DNA of 25,137 nt. It comes from an uncultured Collinsella sp. (lineage in GTDB: Bacteria > Actinomycetota > Coriobacteriia > Coriobacteriales > Coriobacteriaceae). The position numbers and the translations under genes were made by a program. This document shows positions 23,111 through 25,137 of this stretch, one piece after another. Position 1 is the first letter of the stretch, and each line of letters starts with the position of its first letter. A model generated the notes under the pieces. It was not told where the DNA came from and ran no database searches. It saw nothing but the letters and a program-made list of their open reading frames with translations. The stretch covers positions 1 to 25,137 of the forward strand of contig URFU01000019.1 of NCBI GenBank assembly GCA_900547125.1, written 5' to 3'.

Positions 23111-24028
23111 TTAGTTGGACTCGCCCACCAGGGCGCGGCAGAAATCTTTGGCGTTAAACTCCTGCAGGTCATCGACCTGCTCGCCCACGCCGATGCGCAG
23201 GATCGGGAGCTTGAGCTTCTCGGCCACGGCCATGGCAATACCGCCCTTAGCCGTGCCGTCCAGCTTAGTCATGATAATACCGTCCAGGCCCAGCGCCTCG
23301 TTAAACTCAAGCGCCTGGTTCAGGCCGTTTTGGCCTGTCGCGGCATCGATTACGAGCACGACATAGACGGGCATGGGGCCGGCGGCCATTTGACCAGCGC
23401 GCTTACGGGTCACGTTGACCACCTTGGCAAGCTCGCGCATGAGCTCGGGACTCGTGTGCAGACGACCGGCGGTATCGATAAGCACCAAGTCGCTGCCGCG
23501 CTTGTCGGCCTCGTCGAGCACGTCGTAGCACACGCTCGCCGGATCGGAGCCGCGGTCGCGCTTGATGACGGGAACGCCGGCGCGCTGGCCCCATACATCG
23601 AGCTGTTCGATGGCGGCGGCGCGGAAGGTATCGGCCGAACCGATTACGACGTTCTTGCCGCGAGCTGCCATGGCGCTCGCGATCTTGCCGACCGTCGTGG
23701 TCTTGCCGGCGCCGTTGATGCCCACAAACAGCACGCAACTCGGCGTATCGGCGAACGGATCGCGCTCAATGGGCACAAAGTGCTGCTCGAGCTGCTCAGC
23801 CAGGGCACGACGGAGCTGTGGGGCGGTCTTGAGGTTCTTCTTGGCCGCGGCATCGCGCAGGTCATCAGAAACCTGGATGGCGACCTCGGCACCCATGTCA
23901 CCCATGACAAGGGTGTCCTCTAGGTCCTCCCAAAAATCCTCGTCGACCTCGCCGCCAAAGTAAAAGACCTCGTTGAGGGCCTCGCGGCTGCGCTCAAGTC
24001 CGCGCGAGAGTGCATCAAAGAATCCCAT
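23111..24028 (-). CDS. ftsY: Signal recognition particle receptor FtsY
   Basis: This is the membrane-associated SRP receptor GTPase, partner of Ffh. The 305-residue protein consists of the N and G domains only: VGINGAGKTTTVGK (Walker A, about 102-115), IGSADTFRAAAIEQL, VLIDTAGRLH, and IMTKLDGTAKGG. The long acidic A domain of E. coli FtsY is absent, as in many Gram-positive species; the N-terminal helix MGFFDALSRGLERS probably contacts the membrane. Its ATG shares one base with the smc stop (TAATG), so translation is coupled. The ffh ribosome binding site sits right after its stop. Confidence 0.96.
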   Translation of the reverse strand: MGFFDALSRGLERSREALNEVFYFGGEVDEDFWEDLEDTLVMGDMGAEVAIQVSDDLRDAAAKKNLKTAPQLRRALAEQLEQHFVPIERDPFADTPSCVLFVGINGAGKTTTVGKIASAMAARGKNVVIGSADTFRAAAIEQLDVWGQRAGVPVIKRDRGSDPASVCYDVLDEADKRGSDLVLIDTAGRLHTSPELMRELAKVVNVTRKRAGQMAAGPMPVYVVLVIDAATGQNGLNQALEFNEALGLDGIIMTKLDGTAKGGIAMAVAEKLKLPILRIGVGEQVDDLQEFNAKDFCRALVGESN

Positions 24029-25137
24029 TATGCATTCACGACCTTTCCGGTTTCGCGATCGAGTTTTTGCGAGACGACGCGACTGACGCCGTCGGCTTGC
24101 ATCGAGACGCCGTAGAGAACGTCAGCGTCCTCCATAGTACGGCGCTGATGCGAGATTACCAAGAGCTGCGTATCGGAACGCAGCACATCGAGGGCGCCGA
24201 TGAGCTTGGACAGGTTGGCGTCGTCGAGTGCAGCCTCGACCTCATCCAGCACATAGAACGGCACCGTGCGCGTGCGGTACACGGCAAAGAGCAGGGCGAG
24301 CGCCGTCAGGCTCTTCTCGCCGCCCGACATGAGCATCATCTTGGTGATGCGCTTGCCGCGCGGCTGTGCCACGACCTCGATGCCCGTCTCGGCCGGATGC
24401 TCGGGATCGGTCATCTCAAGGTGAGCCTGACCGCCCGGGAAGAGCATGGCGAAGATCTCGCGGAAATTCGCGTCAACCTTCTCAAACGTCACCAGGAATG
24501 CCTTGCGCATCTTGCGGTCGATCGCCACGGTGATCTTGGTGAGCGCCTTGCGCGCGCTCTCCAGATCGGCCAGCTGCTCTTCGATGTAGTCGGCGCGGCG
24601 CTTGAGCTGCTCATACTCCTCCATGGCAACTTGGTTAACGGGACCAAGGTTGTTGATCTGGCGCACGAGTTGGTTAAGCTCACGCTCGGCGGCGTCGCGA
24701 TCGGTGGGCGCCGGCAACATGAGCGCTTCCTCGAGCACCGTGGTACCGTCGGCGGTGATGGCCTTGATGGCAGCCTCGACCTGCACCTCGAGCTTGCCGC
24801 GTGCGACCTTGAACTCGTTTTGCGTCGCGGTGGCGGCATCGACCCGCTCCTTGGCGCGGGCAACCTCGGTCTTGGCGTCCTCGATGGTCTTCTTAAGCGA
24901 AGCCGAGTCCGCCTCCTCAAGCGTTGCCTGATCGCGCAGGCGCGCAGCCCAGTCCGAGGCGCGCTCCAACAGGGCAGAATAGCGCTCGTGCATCGGATCG
25001 ACGCGAAGGCGCAGCAGCTCAAGCGAGCGCGAGGCCTGACGCGTCCCGCGGATACGACGGTCGATACCCTCCAGGCGATGCTCAAGATCGGGCACGCGGC
25101 CCTTCAGCGAACGCAGGCGCTCGCTCGTCTGAGCCAG
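24028..25137 (-). CDS. smc: Chromosome segregation protein SMC (C-terminal part, start outside window)
   Basis: The last 369 residues of an SMC ATPase are visible; the rest lies beyond base 25137. The fragment has the distal coiled coil (many Ala/Glu/Lys/Arg heptads, for example AKTEVARAKERVDAA), the signature LMSGGEKSLTALALLF, the Walker B FYVLDEVEAALDDAN, and the D-loop/H-loop region QLLVISHQRRTMEDAD. SMC forms the condensin-like complex with ScpA and ScpB for chromosome compaction. It is first of the three visible genes in the operon and overlaps ftsY by one base. The reading frame stays open to the window edge; the GTG at 25095 is not the true start. Confidence 0.95.
   Translation of the reverse strand: MAQTSERLRSLKGRVPDLEHRLEGIDRRIRGTRQASRSLELLRLRVDPMHERYSALLERASDWAARLRDQATLEEADSASLKKTIEDAKTEVARAKERVDAATATQNEFKVARGKLEVQVEAAIKAITADGTTVLEEALMLPAPTDRDAAERELNQLVRQINNLGPVNQVAMEEYEQLKRRADYIEEQLADLESARKALTKITVAIDRKMRKAFLVTFEKVDANFREIFAMLFPGGQAHLEMTDPEHPAETGIEVVAQPRGKRITKMMLMSGGEKSLTALALLFAVYRTRTVPFYVLDEVEAALDDANLSKLIGALDVLRSDTQLLVISHQRRTMEDADVLYGVSMQADGVSRVVSQKLDRETGKVVNA

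Noticed and set aside
22039..23923. Long plus-strand frames opposite ffh and ftsY
   Set aside because: Both genes are complete with GTPase motifs; the opposite frames are low-complexity His/Ala/Leu shadows.
1..25137. General stop-codon reassignment to explain the ileS stops
   Set aside because: TAA and TAG end other genes at proper family lengths here (rluD TAG, rarA TAG, lspA TAA, ftsY TAA), so they must act as stops.

Overview
The window looks like a core-chromosome segment of a GC-rich Gram-positive actinobacterium, most likely a gut Coriobacteriia of the Collinsella type. This rests on the family content (a SigB-type sigma factor cluster, a T-box controlled ileS, smc-ftsY-ffh), strongly GC-biased third codon positions, and frequent GTG/TTG starts with good Shine-Dalgarno sequences. 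The organism assignment is inference; no rRNA or other marker gene is present. Almost every gene lies on the minus strand. Only three are on the plus strand: a glycerol-dehydrogenase-like gene, a corrinoid adenosyltransferase and a DUF134/NifX-like gene. I see no insertion sequence, phage gene, CRISPR array, tRNA or rRNA.

Layout, left to right. 1-2701 (minus) is a stress-sigma operon with overlapping or nearly abutting genes: DUF948-like membrane protein, degenerate RsbW-like anti-sigma factor, SigB-family sigma factor, and an AI-2E/PerM-family transporter that runs off the left edge. 2797-5908 (minus) holds rarA, a dGTPase-like HD hydrolase and a small prepilin peptidase. 5990-7285 is a membrane family-2 glycosyltransferase, and 7368-8980 is lspA with an RluD-type pseudouridine synthase coupled by a one-base overlap. 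9202-12003 is ileS, full length but with two in-frame stop codons. It is preceded by a well-formed T-box leader (12346-12047) with an AUC isoleucine specifier.

12490-13572 (plus) is an iron-containing alcohol/glycerol dehydrogenase. A strong two-way hairpin separates it from a DUF523 gene (minus). 14158-16065 (minus) is ftsH, with a near-consensus SigB-type promoter just upstream, suggesting control by the sigma factor encoded in the same window. 16143-16628 (plus) is a BtuR/CobO adenosyltransferase, followed by a 25-bp palindromic element and a MATE transporter (minus). 18189-19103 is a TrmH-family RNA methyltransferase. thyA and folA (20589-19213, minus) form the thymidylate/folate pair.

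Divergent from thyA is a DUF134-NifX-like fusion gene with a His/Cys-rich tail. Two nearly identical palindromes flank its promoter, and a strong internal ribosome binding site sits exactly at its domain boundary. The right end (21625-25137, minus) is the protein-targeting and chromosome-organisation operon smc (partial), ftsY and ffh.

The points most worth checking are the two ileS stop codons, the variant T-box bulge (UGGUUAA), the internal start and operator-like palindromes of the DUF134/NifX gene, the SigB-type promoter before ftsH, and the anti-sigma homologue that appears to lack its ATP-binding residues.
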